DNA of 64,000 nt, taken from positions 34,359,585 through 34,423,584 of the forward strand of contig NW_024041150.1 of the NCBI RefSeq assembly GCF_014851395.1, given 5' to 3'. This DNA comes from Micropterus salmoides (lineage: Eukaryota; Chordata; Actinopteri; Centrarchiformes; Centrarchidae). Position numbers and translations under genes: made by a program. Positions 1-13,200 of the stretch are shown here, in pieces. Every line of letters starts with the position of its first letter. The stretch's first letter is position 1. A model generated the notes under the pieces. The model saw nothing but the letters and a program-made list of their open reading frames with translations, had not been told where the DNA came from and did not search any database.

Positions 1-3000
1 TCCATCATACATCAAAGTAAATTTTCTTTCCAACAGTGAGCTTAAAATAAAGATGTTTCCCATAAGAAGAACCTCATCAAATTAACTCAAGCCAGAAGCA
101 ATTACACATTCAGATTATGCTCCTTTACTTAACTGCTTTAAGATGCAAAAAGGGGAAGAATTACAAGCTTCAGAAAGTCCAAATTTTCCTCTTTTCTGCA
201 ATCAGAATCTGTTACTGTTTCAAGGAACCAAAGGGAACACAGCAACATTCTTCCAAAACGTATTTCCAAGTTTGGTGGACAGATATTCACTGAGCCAAGG
301 AACAACTGATTGGATTTTTTGGTTTTCTGTCGTGGTATGTTTATTGTTCAACCTGTCAAACAAAATGATTCCAGATCCAAAGTGGGACATACACAGTATT
401 CGCAGGCCAAGAAAAAGGTGATTTATGTCTTTGGGTGTAACAGCAAAGTTGAAGAATTATTCATATGAGTAAATATTCACTCAGCTGGACTGAGTTAATG
501 ACACTGCAATAAAAACATGGATAATAAAATAACTACATGTAACGGAGACCTTTAAATTACCACAAGCATGCTGCTCTTTTTAATTTTATGTCTTGTCCCT
601 CATCATTCATTTCATGGCTGAATTGGATTTAGAAAATGTGAAATCGACAAAATCAGCCAGAGTTACAGAGATGGATACACATGCAAAGACATGAACACAC
701 AAACACATGCAGGCCCATGTGATACCCACCACATAGTAGAAATGCATGTCTGGTCGCACAGGTCAATCTTCTATGTGCACAGCTGGAGGTGGATGAGACA
801 ATGTGGAGGTGAACGCCGTCGGTCCATCCAGCACGAGCATCAGTCAGGAGTGTGTATGTGTGTGTGGCCCTTCCTCGTCCTCGCAGGTACTCCAAATAAT
901 CAGGATGTTTATAAAAGCCTCAATGAAGTCATAGGTTGTCTACGACTATAACTGGTTCTCCTCCCTCTGCTGCTCTCTCTCTCTTCTCTGCTCTTTCTTC
1001 TCTCTTGCACTTGACGTTACTCCTCCCCCCTCCCCTCTTCCTCCTCCCAGCATGACTTCAGTCCCTCATCCCTCCCTTTTTCTGTTTTGGTTCCACTTCC
1101 TCTCTTTTTTCCCTTCCAGTGCAATTTAATCTCCTGTTTCTGTGCGGGGGTTTTCTTTACCCCTCCCTGGCTTTACTTCTGCTCTCTTCTTCATTTGTAT
1201 TTCTTTTTTTTTCCTCTTACTAGAAAAGCGGCAGGACAAGTTACTCACTTGTTCTTTCTGTCTCTCTGTGTTGATTGCAGATTGCTGTCAGTACTTCCTG
1301 TGCTAGCCCCGGCCACCACTCTGTGTGTGTGTGTGTGTGTGTTGTAGATAACATGGCGTGCTCTCTGCTGTCAGAAACAGGAAGAGTGGAGTTTAGTAGT
1401 TTGGCCCTGATGAGAGAACCTTCCCCTTCACTTTATTATGAAGTTGTAATCACCTAATATCTATATATAAGTAGATTTAAATACTTAGGCATTAAAGTAC
1501 AATATCATGGTCAGTGGGATAGAGTTAATATTCTACATATTGTTGAGTGTTTTTATTGCAGCAAGTCCCATTTGTCAGAGTCAGAGAAGGAAAAGATTAG
1601 TCACCTCAACTAAATGGCTCACAATGACTAACATTACGACCAGCAAAGCTCTCGTCAGACCTCTGTCATTCAAGTCTGGTGAATAATAACATGCTAAAAC
1701 CTCAACAGCTGTGTCACAGGCCCTGGAAGTCCTGTTTGGTCCTCAGGTCTGAATTTTTATTTGGGATTGTTACACCATGTGTAAATATTTTGTTTGAAAT
1801 GATGCTGCACATTCATGCAGGTCTGTAGCTACTGGGGGGGGCCTTGTTAGTCCACAGGCTTCTGGTGTTGCTGTACTTTTTTGTTTATTACAGCATTATG
1901 GAAAGGATCCATACCGAGATAGATCTTTTTCAACAGTAAGATCCTTTTTGTTTAACCAGAAACAGCCGTTGTAGTTCTCTTGCTTGCCACCAGGTTCCAT
2001 TGAAAATAACAATAATTTTCCTCGCAGGTCATCATAAAACTCACTTCATTCAAACTTGACAGGAGCAAAATAAAACTCACCACAAACTGTGGTTTGGTCA
2101 AAATAAATCCTTAATTCACTGCGTTAGATTATAAAAGAAACATCTGTTGTATCGGAGTTTCACACGGAGGGACCCACACAGGGTGTGATATCATTCTCTG
2201 CTCAGGACGCCATTACCACACTATATCTGTAAATAATAGTTGTTTGCTGTCAATGTTTCAAATCTCATACACAAAACCTTTAAGCAGTAGCCCATAAAGC
2301 AACACTTCAGTGTATTAGACAAATTCAAATTTGACACATGGTTTTCACTGGACAGGAAGGGTAGCTAGAAACTAGTAACTAATACTGTCAGACAAATGTA
2401 GTGGAGTAAAAAGTACATTACATGCCTCTCAGATGTAGTGCAGTAGAAGTATAAAGTACAGTTTAGTACATTACTTGAGTCAGTTCAGCCACTATTGATA
2501 CATAAGTGGATTAGCTTCAAATTCTGCTTTAAATTCATAGCATGCGTGTTTAGCTTTGTAACTTTGTATGGTAAATATTTATTAATACTTTTGTTTTACA
2601 TCGTGTACCTGCAAACTGTTAGGTCACTTATTCACGATGACGACGTCTGCTGCGTCTTCTGTGGTTTGGATTATATCTTGTTGCTTCGAATGAAATTATC
2701 TGACAAATAAATGAGTAAGTGAATGTAATATGGATTCACTTTGTCAGTGGAGAAATGAAACAGGAATTGTCAAAAATAATTTTGTTTTACAATATTGTTT
2801 TTTGCAGGTCGAGTATACTGTCACATATGAGCTTGTTTAAAGATCAAAAACCTTTGTAATTTAATCAGAGACAAAGTTATTCAGCCCCATGTCTCACGCT
2901 GTTTCAGGCTAGAACATCCTTTTTATGAGCGATCTCCTCTCTTTCTTCTGCACCAGTATTTCACAACTGCAAGGGTTTTAATATGTGAAATCAACCAGAT

Positions 3001-3654
3001 CAGAGCTGGTATCACCTCATCAGTTTGTTATATTTATGATTTTGAAGATTTTATGTGTAGTTTGTTTAATTTTCACATTTGCCACAAAAGGTCGCACTAA
3101 CAATAAACACACACTAGATGGCTCCAGAGCCCAAGAAGAATATAGTGATACAACAGAGTGTGTGCGTGTGTGTCTAGATGGGAAGGATGTAATTAACTGA
3201 GAGGATGTCATTACAAAGATGGAACATGAAACACTTTGTGGAAGACTTGATAGCCCACCTGAATGCACACAAGCACACACACACACACACACACACACAT
3301 TTGGACTTGTAGACACACTGCTACACTCATGAAGACCCTGGTGGGCCATAATGCCTACCCCGCCCCTAACCTAAATATAGTTCTTACCTTAACCCTAAAA
3401 CTGCCAGTTGAAGAAGATGCAAAAAATGTCCTCAGAAAGCAAAATACTCTAATTGGTCCTTACAATGATAGCAAATCAAGAACACACACACACATAAAGT
3501 GAAGACCGGTAATTACAGTTAGTTTTGCAGTGAACAGCGACTCGCTGTCTTGGATGTGAGCGCAGCTGATTATTGTGATATCAACCATCTTCCCCGGGGC
3601 TACAACAGCATTCCTAATGTAAAGAGATGCAACGTGAGGCTCTCGTCAGGATGC
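1..3654. other. Intergenic flank, no gene seen
   Basis: AT-rich non-coding sequence. It holds a pyrimidine-rich stretch at about 960-1260, a TG run at 1322-1342, a CA run at 3274-3299, and a fragment of a hAT-like repeat near 2383-2482. The open frames here are short and have no recognisable domain. Confidence 0.55.
2383..2482. repeat. Fragment of hAT-like MITE family (GTAGTGGAGTAAAAAGTAC type)
   Basis: The bases with CTGTCAGACAAATGTAGTGG, AGTATAAAGTAC and ACATTACTTGAGT match a segment of the longer copy at 33859-34577 (around 34420-34560), in the same orientation. Neither terminal repeat is intact here. Confidence 0.6.
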
Positions 3655-4326
3655 TGTTAGGAATGTGGGTTTTTGTGTTCATGTCATTCCTGTTTAAATC
3701 TGTTTTTGGTTCTGTGTTTCTCTGTGTAGTCTTGTTCAGTTAGTTCCTAGTCCTGTAGGTTAGTTAATATCTTTTGTGTTTACTTCTGGTCTTGTGTTCC
3801 CTGTTTAGTCTTGTGTATTCCCTTGTTCATTTACTGGTTCTATTTAGCTCTGTCGCATTCTTGGTTATTCACTGTGCCACATGTCTGCTTGTCTAAGTGT
3901 TCTCTCTGTTACCCCCTGTTGTCTCTGCCTGCCTGCCTCTCTGTTTTCCTGCTGTCTCTCTGCCTCCCTCGTTAGCCTAATGTCTATCACCTGTGTTGCT
4001 CCCGCCCTGCTCGTTATCCCTGGTATATATATGTGTGGTCTTTCTGTTCAGCCCTTGTTCGGTCATTGTCCATGTTACCCCTCAGTCTGTCGTGCGTGTA
4101 CTCTCTGCCTTCCTGTAACCAGCCTTGCTTGTCTTGTCACCCTGTACCTTTGGATTTCTGTTAGAATCACCTTGTTTTTGGACTCTGTTAACCAGCCACT
4201 CTGTCAGTAAGTGTGCTCGCCTTTTGTTTGTTTTCCCTCTTAAACCCCCTTTTTAACCGCACCTCCTCTGCCTTGCGTCCTGCGTTTGGGTCCTCCAACC
4301 TGCTCAACCCACACCCACCGTAACAG
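3655..4326. mobile_element. Non-autonomous DNA-transposon-like repeat, copy 1
   Basis: The left end TGTTAGGAATGTGGG and the right end CCGTAACAG form short imperfect inverted ends. The body is T/C-rich (CTGTTT, TTCTGTGTTTCTCTGTGTAG, CACCTGTGTTGCTCCCGCCC, GCGTTTGGGTCCTC) and shares these blocks, in the same order, with 37778-38653. No long protein frame is meaningful. The family resembles a common teleost interspersed repeat, but I cannot name it with certainty. Confidence 0.6.
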
Positions 4327-7300
4327 ATGCATGCAAACTGAGGTGTAATCTAAACCATGTGCAACGATAATCTGGTTACATACTATCAATCTTTGAATCA
4401 AGGAGTTATTTTGGGATGATTGCATTACAATTTACCTTTCTGATGCATCACTTTATGATTTTCATTAAAATAAGTTACAATGAATGCAGTCTGTATGTGG
4501 AAGTAAATGTGTAATATATATGTATCTTCTTCTAAAGTCCCATGTTGTACTAACCAAAAATGTCTCGCTCAAACATTCCTACACACCTCATATTAAGTCA
4601 TATATCAAATTGCTTGTAAACAGTTTGGAACATGGTATTAACAATAAACACAAAATATAAATTATTTTTAAATTCATTAATATATTTCAGTCTGTGTTTA
4701 TTGGATATATATCTAATTTGTATTGTAGCCTCTTCTTCACCACTAAGGCACAATATAAACATTAACGATAAGGGCCGCCTGCCCTTTTACCTAATCTTGA
4801 AACCCCATCTTGTAGAGGTGGCATTTGGTCCTGGAGCACAATAGCAGATTAATCTGGCCCTGACTAGGAGAAAACAGGAGAAGCTTTTTTTTCTATTTCA
4901 GCCCCATTTTGACACTGAAACTGATAACCTGGATGTATTTCTATATAAAAATCTGCTTAGAATAAACCAGCATGAAATATCCAAATGTGTCCAGTAGGAT
5001 GTTCAAGGTTTTATATTAATTAGAAGCAAATATGATATCTGGACTGTTTTATTGGAATCAGAGCTGTTTCTGATCATCGTACCTTCTATTATGTGAACAT
5101 GCATAGTAATTTTGACACAAACCAGCCTACATAAAAGTAATGATTAAACTTTGGATCAAGAGGTTTTAGTTGGTGTCTCGTGCTTCACTGTGTTGACAGA
5201 AATACCCAGTTAACAGAAGTGTTGCAGCCTCTCCAGGGAAACTCATTAATACTGACTCAGAACGCAACCTTGAAGACGAGCAGGGAACCACGGCACAAAC
5301 CACATAGGGAAAGTAAACAAACAAAACATTCAGGGCTGTTTTAAGCAAGAAAAATAATTTATTTATATTGATATAATAATTTCATCACATTGGCATTGCA
5401 TAGCTGCAGAGGGAAGCATTTGTCTGTGACGCCACCTCGCAGCTACAGATCACACCATTGGATGGGGCAGGGAAACAGAGGATATTCATTACATACACGG
5501 AATATTCCTTTAAATATGTCTTTTTCAATGGGGAATAACAAAAATAGAATAATTCCAATAGCTCTGTCTGTCTTTCTCTATGTCTCTCTAATTATCATCT
5601 CTGTTTCTTTATAAGCTGCCTGTACAGCCCCTGAACTGGGGTAACAATTGAGTTTTGGGGTTTGTTTTACTTTGCCTAAGAGTGGCAGGAGGGTGGGGTT
5701 TACCAGCAAAGGACATCAGTTTTCATGATGGAAAGCATGCCAAACACTGTAAACCCCACCCCTCTAGCACTCCTAAAACAAATGAAAGATACTCTTTGGC
5801 CCAAATCTGCAACCAGTAACCTTCTTTCTCTGCTCTTCTTTTTCCCCCTCTTTCACTCACTCATAAAGCCGGACCACACTTCAAACCATGTATTTATTGA
5901 CTTGTAACTTGTGACACTTGTAACTTTCAGCTAATTACAAAAGGGCTACATTCGGGCAATGAGGCTTTAGTCCGATTAGTGATTTTCTTGGTTTGTTGTA
6001 GCCCATCACAAGTCAGTGAAACTCAATCAGAGTTGGGTTTGTTGCATTCAAAGCAACAAAAAGTTTTTTAACTGTAGCAACATGGTTACTCGTGATAATA
6101 ATGTATATTTTATCCTCTTGCTGTGGAATAGACATTTGGCGTGTACTTTTGCAGAATGTAGTTCTCAACTAAATTGCTGACGTGCATGGATTTGCAGGGA
6201 GTAGGTCATTGAAACTAGAAGAGTTGTGGTGATTTATAATTTTTCCAATTTAATGTTTTGGGGCTTTGAGTTTAGTACTATTTTATTGTTCTGAGCTACA
6301 GTCAAGATGTCCATGTTTTGCGCAAAAACCCGAACCTGACTTGACACCCAAAGCTACAGCATAGTTTTTGCTTTTTTCATACATTAGTAAATGTAAAGGC
6401 ATTGGCTACACTCTCTTTCTCCATCTTCCCAGTAGACGCTGCGTATCTACTTGCAACACGTGATATGCATGGATGCAGATGGCTTGATTATTATTATTTC
6501 TGAACATAACCAAACCGAATCCAACCAGAGCCCCAAATTTTGCACAACACACACATCGGGTAGCAGAACCAGTAACAGGTTCAGGTCATCGGGTAGCAGA
6601 ACTTGTAGTTGAGTTTACATGTTCGGTTGTAATTGTAAAAATCAGAATTGTACATTTTTCTTTCTCTTTTATAATCTTTTAGGCAAGTACTTACAATAGT
6701 ACTTTTTTTTGTTATTATTATGACTTCTATATTGTTTTTAAATCTTTAACCTTTTCCTTTTATTATTTGGTGTGATTTATTAAATTATTATGCAGCCCTT
6801 TGCTCTGGGCCAGAAGTTAGTGACTGTCCTAGGAGACAGAACCTCTGGTCCAGCTGATTTGTGCTATAGTACTAATAAATTCTTCAAAGACAACAGTTTG
6901 TTGTAACTAAATTATTTGCTCAATCCCTCACCTGAAATACCACACACATTGATTCAACACAACTAACACAGGTAATTGTCACAGCGTGTTTAGTAACGTT
7001 CCACAGTAAAGATGTACATTTGGTTAAAACAAGTTCTCTTCTTGGGCCAAATTGCAGTTGCTAAATGTGGTCCAATATTTTTATTTTTAAGCTTTTGTGT
7101 CTGTGTAGATTTCTGTACAAAATGGTAAACAGTTTGGATTTGTGTAGTAGCTGTTTTTGTCTTTGACAGATTATATTTGTAAATCCTTTGCAAATCCTGG
7201 AACGATTTGTGGTCAACTTTGAGTCTAAAGTCTGAAGGAATGTTTGATTTGTTTATGGTGGTCCGGTATATTGTCTCATGTTCGTAGCTCTATTCATTAT

Positions 7301-9574
7301 ACTTAACAAGTTACTGTAAACACATTATTCACACTAACATAGCTTTGTTTAGCTTATTCGGATAAACTGGGATCTTCCTGTTGGCTTTAGAGATAATTGT
7401 CCTCGCCTGAACTCAAAGTCTCCAACTTTACTTCTACACAGCTTTTATTTATGTGTCTCAGCAACAGGTTGCTATGTGACTGTTCTGTATCTGCAGAGCC
7501 CGAAATGAAACCAAATTAATTATCGGGCGATTGCAGTGCTCTGTACTTTCTTGCTTTCCCATACCTTTTATCACTTTGCAGGGAAGAAAATGAGAGAGTG
7601 AGAGGGAGAAAGCTTTTAACATGATTACTCCTCTTGAGTCACACGACAGCTGAGAAAAAGGGAGAGAGGAGGTGAAGGGAAAGATGATGGTGGTAATCCC
7701 AACGTTCAGCAGAAGCAAACTTTTGGTCCACACCCTCATTTTCCCTCCTTCCTCTCGTCCCTAGTTGTCCTCCTAAAGAAGGGATAATGTATTAAATATT
7801 CAATATATTTCACACTTTATAGAAATGTAATTTTCAATATATGTTGTCAACACATCTTGATTGATAATTTAGTTCCACAGACATTTCTTGGGGGCAGGGC
7901 TGCTCTGTGGGCTAAGCTACTCTCATTGGCTCGTTAAATCCCCAATGGGAGGAGCTACTGTGACCAGATTTTCTCATACTGCGTAGAGCAGAGGGATCAA
8001 CCAAACAAACTGAGGGCCAGTTGTTCCAATTGTCAGGAGGTTTGTTGTTAGTCGAAGTAGCAAAAATATGGCACCAAGTTGGCAGTAGTGTCTCAGCAGG
8101 TTCTTTGTCTCCACCCCTTGTAGATTAAACCAACCAATGAGATTATTTCTGCCCCTGGCGCAACTCTGCCTCTGAGAAATATTTATAAAAACTGCAAAAA
8201 ACATAACATGTTCTTCTCAATATTAAATGATTGTATCCCTACAAAAGGGATAGCACCCTTTTTACCAGTATGCCCATGTGATTCTTTGTTTGTACCTCTA
8301 CTTGTGAACCAAATGTGCTATGTTGAAGATATTTGCTATTTGTCTACACAGGAACAAGTAAAACAACACTGTGGTTTGTTCATCCTTTCAGCTTATGTGT
8401 GCGCTGAAACGTGATACATTCTTCCTGACAGCCTGGCCTTCTACACCCCCATTTTTAGATGCACGTGTCTACACACCACATCTTACTTTGTAGTTTTCTC
8501 GATCTAGCAGCCCTCCCTTCCAACTTCTGTTACCCGACCTCAGATATTTGATTGCTCTGAGGGATATTGCTCTAAAATAAGGCAATATCACTTCGTTGCG
8601 CCACACTGCATACCTGTATATCAATGCAGATTTGGGCAAATATTTGTTTTTATAGTTATCAGATTTCCAAACCTTTCTGTTCAGATCAGATACAGATTAA
8701 ACATAAACGTTTTTTGGCCAGAAAGTTGTGTTTGTGTGTGTACTACCAAGGCAGATGAAAGAAGAAAAAAAAAAACACAGTAGGCGCTGCAACAATACGC
8801 CCATAATTCAGTATACAAGGCAAACAAACACAGAGTTTTATAGGTTTATCTTTTTTCATTCACTAAATATTTAAAACAAGCGTCACTTGACTAGTCATCA
8901 TAAATGGTGATAATTTATGCATTTTTAAAATCTTCATTTTTTTTTTTCAGGATTATGGAATACCTGAAGGACTGTTGTAGGGAAGAGAGAGATGTGTGAA
9001 GGAGTTTTTTTTCCCCTCTTCTGTTATGATGTGTGGTTCCTTCCTTTTCCATCCACCAGGGGGAGCTCCGACTCAATAGCACCGAGGGATAGTTTGCCGA
9101 CTGGGAGTCAAGAGATGAAAGGGTCCCTCCTCCCTCCACACAGTCCATCCATGTGGAGGGATAAGTCAGGTGTTAAGAGCTGAACCACTGCTAATCCAAA
9201 ATTCTCAGACCGTCCACAGAGTGATCCAGAACTGAGGGTCGGTCAGGGGTCAAAGACCACAGGGTGTTTTGCTCACAATCCAAAAGGTAAGGTCCTTTCT
9301 GCAAAAACACATTCAAACCCTGCCTGTTTCTGTGTTTGTGCACAGATCCATTCCATACATCCATGTTAATTCAATGTTACATGGATACTCAAAAGGAAGG
9401 TTAAGAAAAAGTATAAAAACTCAAGAGATCAAGAAAGAGAGAAGGCATAAGATAAGCACTGAAAGATGTTTTTTGCACTCCCAAACTAAGCACAGCATCT
9501 ATTTTCTTAACAGTCATTCATTGACATTCATCCGGTGTCGTGTCGTCTGCCGAGCTCAGATGCATAGACTGAAT

Positions 9575-9960
9575 GCAGAGGGGTAGAGAGGAGGGAGAGA
9601 GGGAGGGAGAGAAGGTTAACGGAAAATGGGGGAGCGCCAGGGAGGGAGGAGAGGATGGAGAGAAGGTTAAAAGAGGAAGGGAGGAGGGCAGTGGCAGGAA
9701 GATTGAAAGGGAGAGAGAGGCTATGCTACGTGAAAAAACGGAGAGAGGTTGCAGCATATAGCGTAAGAAGGAGAAAGAGAGAGTGTGCTACTGTTATGTG
9801 CCAGAAGAGAGGTTCCATGAGAGGAAAAAGGAAAGATGATGCTATATGCAGAGAGACAGCGTGTGCTCCAGAAGTGATAAAAAAGAGGAGGAGAAGAACG
9901 AGTGGAAAGGAGGTACAGGAAGGAGGCACAGACCGCCCCCTGACCTCTGAGAGGAAAGAG
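9575..9960. repeat. Purine-rich (GGGA/GAGA) tract
   Basis: Mostly A and G on the + strand, with GGGAGAGAGGGAGGGAGAG-like repeats at its left end. The overlapping open frames on both strands are low complexity and are not genes. Confidence 0.7.
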
Positions 9961-11445
9961 ACAGGTGTGTGAAAACGTGCGTGGAGGAGAGTAAACCAAA
10001 GTAATTGGCCCTGCAACGGCACTCTGCGACAGTGCTCACAGATCTCTGGCTTGATCTGTACTGGCCTTGGGGTTGTGATGTCTCAAGACTCCCTCATGCC
10101 CGAATACCTAACTCTATTGCAGAATCCTTAATCCACTGGTTCCTGAATCCTCTCGATACTCGATCCTATTGGTTCCTGAATCCCTTTGGGTTCCTTATGG
10201 TTCCATGATGTGTGGGTGTAGGGTGTCTGCTTCGTTCGTTCTAATCCTATTCGAAGAAAAGGATGGGGGTGGGGTGGGAATGTGGGGCGACGATGTGCAC
10301 ACACGCGAAAATCCAAATATGCAAAAATCCAAACACATAAACAGGCAGACGTACGTGCACTCTCTCTTTCTCCCATTTTGTTCTTGGCACTTCCCTCTTA
10401 ACACATACATGAACACACAGACAAGCACACACACACACACACACACACACACATTGTTAGGTCCCCTCTGGTCTGTTTGTATTTTTTAACAGTCCTTTGG
10501 TCCCATCACCAGAGACCAAAATGAATAAAAACCCTGTGTAACAACCAGGCCTGCTTCATGCTCTCTGTACAGAAACTCCACAGGCAAGATCTCCCCTGAA
10601 CACACACTCGTATGAATACACACACACTCGTGTGGATAGGTCTGTTCTGCTTGTCTTCCATTGCATTACTCCTTAGTGTCCGTGTGTGTGTGTGTGTGTC
10701 TGTGTTTGAGTGTGTGTTTTTCCCTCCATCTTGTGGGCAGTTTGTAGTCCAAGCTGCTTGCTGCTCTGTACACTATTTTTAGTCTTCGTGTCCGCAAATG
10801 ATATTCACTGATAGATGCATTACATTTATCTTTGTACAGGATACATACAGTACAGTCCAATTTAACATGTACAGTATATGGCCATCTAGCATGTGTAGGA
10901 AAAAAATATAAGAAAAAAAGAAATTCTAATCAAAGACTGAAAAAATAATGATTGATGAGTGTCTCAAGAAAAAAATATAGCGACGCAAAGGCTGCGCCAT
11001 GTAAACAACCTCCGACGCCAAGGAAAACGAAAAGTGCTTGCATTTCAAAATGTCGTCCGTTTGCTGGGTGCTTCTGTGGAATGTTTTGTAAAAGGTTCAT
11101 GTTCATAGCATGAGCAACAAAATCTGTGACATGGTCATGCCTCATCTTTGATGGCAAAAAGCCCACATGTGGTTTCTCTTTGTAAATCCTGCGGTTTGTC
11201 CGCTCAGATCAGACTGTTCTGTTTTCTGAAAATGCTATGGCATTGCATTTACCATTGAGAGAAGACAATTGTTATGTCCAAGGTGTTTGGCATGTTTTCT
11301 TTCTTAGGTGCCTCATGACACCATTAAAGATTCACCCTTCAAGTCATGTATGTCTACAGGTATCGGTGCTGTAGTGGTGGAGGGGTGGTTGGAGGGTTTT
11401 GGTTGAATCATAGACGAATCATTTGAAGTCTCACATCTTCTGTAT

Positions 11446-11451
11446 TTTATT
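11446..11451 (-). promoter_or_regulatory. Candidate polyadenylation signal for nhsl2
   Basis: TTTATT on the + strand is AATAAA in the transcript. It lies about 570 bases past the stop codon. It is only one possible site; a longer 3' UTR is equally possible. Confidence 0.3.
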
Positions 11452-12021
11452 CCATTACTTCTTGCAAACATTTGATTAGTGATCCTCCATGGTATCCTAG
11501 TGGATCACCATGAGTACAGATTCATATACACTGACCATCGTGGTCATCAGGGAGTTTTGTTGTCTTCATCCAGAAGGAGCCAGGAGTAAAGATATCCACT
11601 GTATATCCTTATATTCCAAGTCTAGACTCCACCCGTCCATCTATTCATCCATCCAGCCTCCACACTGAGCATATCCCCAATGAGCAAAACACGATGCAGT
11701 GTTGAACCATAATCTTAAAACCTCTACCTTTCAATGAAAATATAGAGAGAACAAACTTTGCTCCCCACAGATTTCACTCTTTCTTAGAGGGACCGGTTTG
11801 ACAGGGAACAATTGCGCTTCAAACATGGGAGGGACCATTTTGTCCAAAAATTAGCTCAAATTTGACTGGACAGTGCAAATGGTCAATCAGTAGTTGGAGC
11901 GATCCACTTGGACATGTTAGTCAGAAGGCCCCATCTGCAGTGGGTGGCACGTTGTAGAATTGGTTGGTAGCTTTGTCAACAGCAAACGGACCTGGTAAAC
12001 ATCCGTTAACAATACTTCCGT

Positions 12022-12361
12022 TCATTGATCGTTGGGTTTGCCATTTCCGGATGCCAAGTCTCCTCCCTCGCCGGATGTCGACATGGTGGTTGAAAACTCT
12101 GTGACCCGTCGCGCCAGAGGGTTTGTGCTTTTGAGAAGCTCCATAGCGGAGACTCTAGCCCCTCCGCTGGAAGACTTGCTGCCTTTCTTCTGAAGCAGGG
12201 CCATGAAGTTTTCATTGCGGGAGCTCGACCTCTGACTGCTGCCTAAGGTCAGATTGCGGAGGTCGCTACCGCTGGTGCTGTGCTTCACTGGGGACACCAG
12301 GCTCTGGCGGCTGCCGAAGGAGTCCGTCGGCTCCTTTCGACCGAGAACCTTTCGTTTGGAT
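12022..12361 (-). CDS. nhsl2: NHS-like protein 2, last coding exon E10 with stop codon
   Basis: The terminal coding exon has one base, 112 codons and the stop at 12022-12024. It continues IHR-SKRKVLGRKEP from E9, then SPVKHS, NENFMALLQKKGSK and SAMELLKSTNPLARRVTEFS, and ends GNGKPNDQ. From memory, human NHSL2 ends with a very similar FKALLQKKGSK / AELLKTTNPLARR block, the best evidence for NHSL2 rather than NHS (which has LLLLKKGSR). The acceptor is ttttcgcctag. The 3' UTR follows towards lower coordinates. Confidence 0.95.
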
Positions 12362-12714
12362 CTAGGCGAAAAGAAGATATTATTAACAAAGGTGGGGAAT
12401 GGGATAAAGATAAAGAAGCTGATTTAAATTCCCCAGTTGTTTCAATTCATAATTAGAAATGTATTCCTCAAACAAGATGAGTCACACTTAGATTGACACC
12501 TCTCCTTTTAGATAATAAAACAATCTAAAATGTGTAGCTACAGAAGGGACTCCTTCCTCCTTGTCCTTTCTTGTAAGTGATGAAAACATTGACTCCTGTT
12601 CTTCTATTTCCCCTCCTCACCTTTTCTCCTCTGCCTTTCAAGTTATTTTCAGCATCATGCAAGGTAAAATCATGAACACTTGTTGCTTAGAGACTAGCTT
12701 TCTTGTGATTTTCT

Positions 12715-12746
<32 letters not shown>

Positions 12747-13082
12747 AAGAGAGAAACGGAGATTCAGAAAAAAGGACAAAATAAGAGCTGCTGGTCGTGC
12801 AGTAAACCAATATACATGTAGCCGTTGCTAGGGAACCTTATGCTCTGTCTCCCTCACACCTTTTCAACGAGACAATGCATCTTTCATCACATGCTCTGGG
12901 TTATACTGTTATTGCCAGCAGGCAAGTTTGGTCTTGGCTGAAACCATTTGTGATGTGACAATAAGTGTATTATGTCAAAACAGACTGCCCTTTTTTAACC
13001 TTTCCAAGAGCCTTTTAAGTCTTTAAGCATGTTATAGTATGTCTGAAATGTGAATAGGAATTTTGTGTGTCCATGTTCAAAC
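12362..13082 (-). other. nhsl2 intron E9-E10
   Basis: A 721-base intron with a TG run at 12714-12739 followed by GA repeats. Nothing else is recognised. Confidence 0.85.
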
Positions 13083-13200
13083 CTGTGAATAATAGTGAAC
13101 AGGTCTTCGGTGGTGTGTGTTGCAGGTGTGCTGGGCAACAAGTCATCATCTGTTTCCTCTGCAATGTGGAGTACCGTCTTCTCATTGGCTGCAGAGTCAT
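13083..13200 (-). CDS. nhsl2: NHS-like protein 2, coding exon E9
   Basis: This short exon of 118 bases has two bases, 38 codons and two bases. It encodes an acidic stretch DSAANEKTVLHIAEETDDDL, then TPATHTTEDLFTIIHR, where TTEDLF(T/A)(V/I)IHR is conserved in NHS, NHSL1 and NHSL2. The Arg codon is split to E10. The acceptor is tatgctcag and the donor gtttga, a weak donor by consensus. The best ORF over these bases is in the wrong frame; the real frame was found from the phase left by E8. Confidence 0.92.

Larger units (their letters stand above)
4327..12021. other. nhsl2 3' UTR and downstream flank, no coding gene seen
   Basis: The part next to 12021 is 3' UTR of unknown length. The rest has no open frame with recognisable protein similarity. 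It contains CA/TG runs at about 10425-10453 and 10682-10699 and a purine-rich block at about 9575-9960. Confidence 0.6.

Noticed and set aside
143..421. 92-residue frame near the left edge with a hydrophobic stretch
   Set aside because: No family similarity seen; AT-rich intergenic context; length expected by chance.
10195..10489. Frames with CVCVCVCV or THTHTH strings
   Set aside because: Translations of the CA microsatellite, as at many other places in the window.
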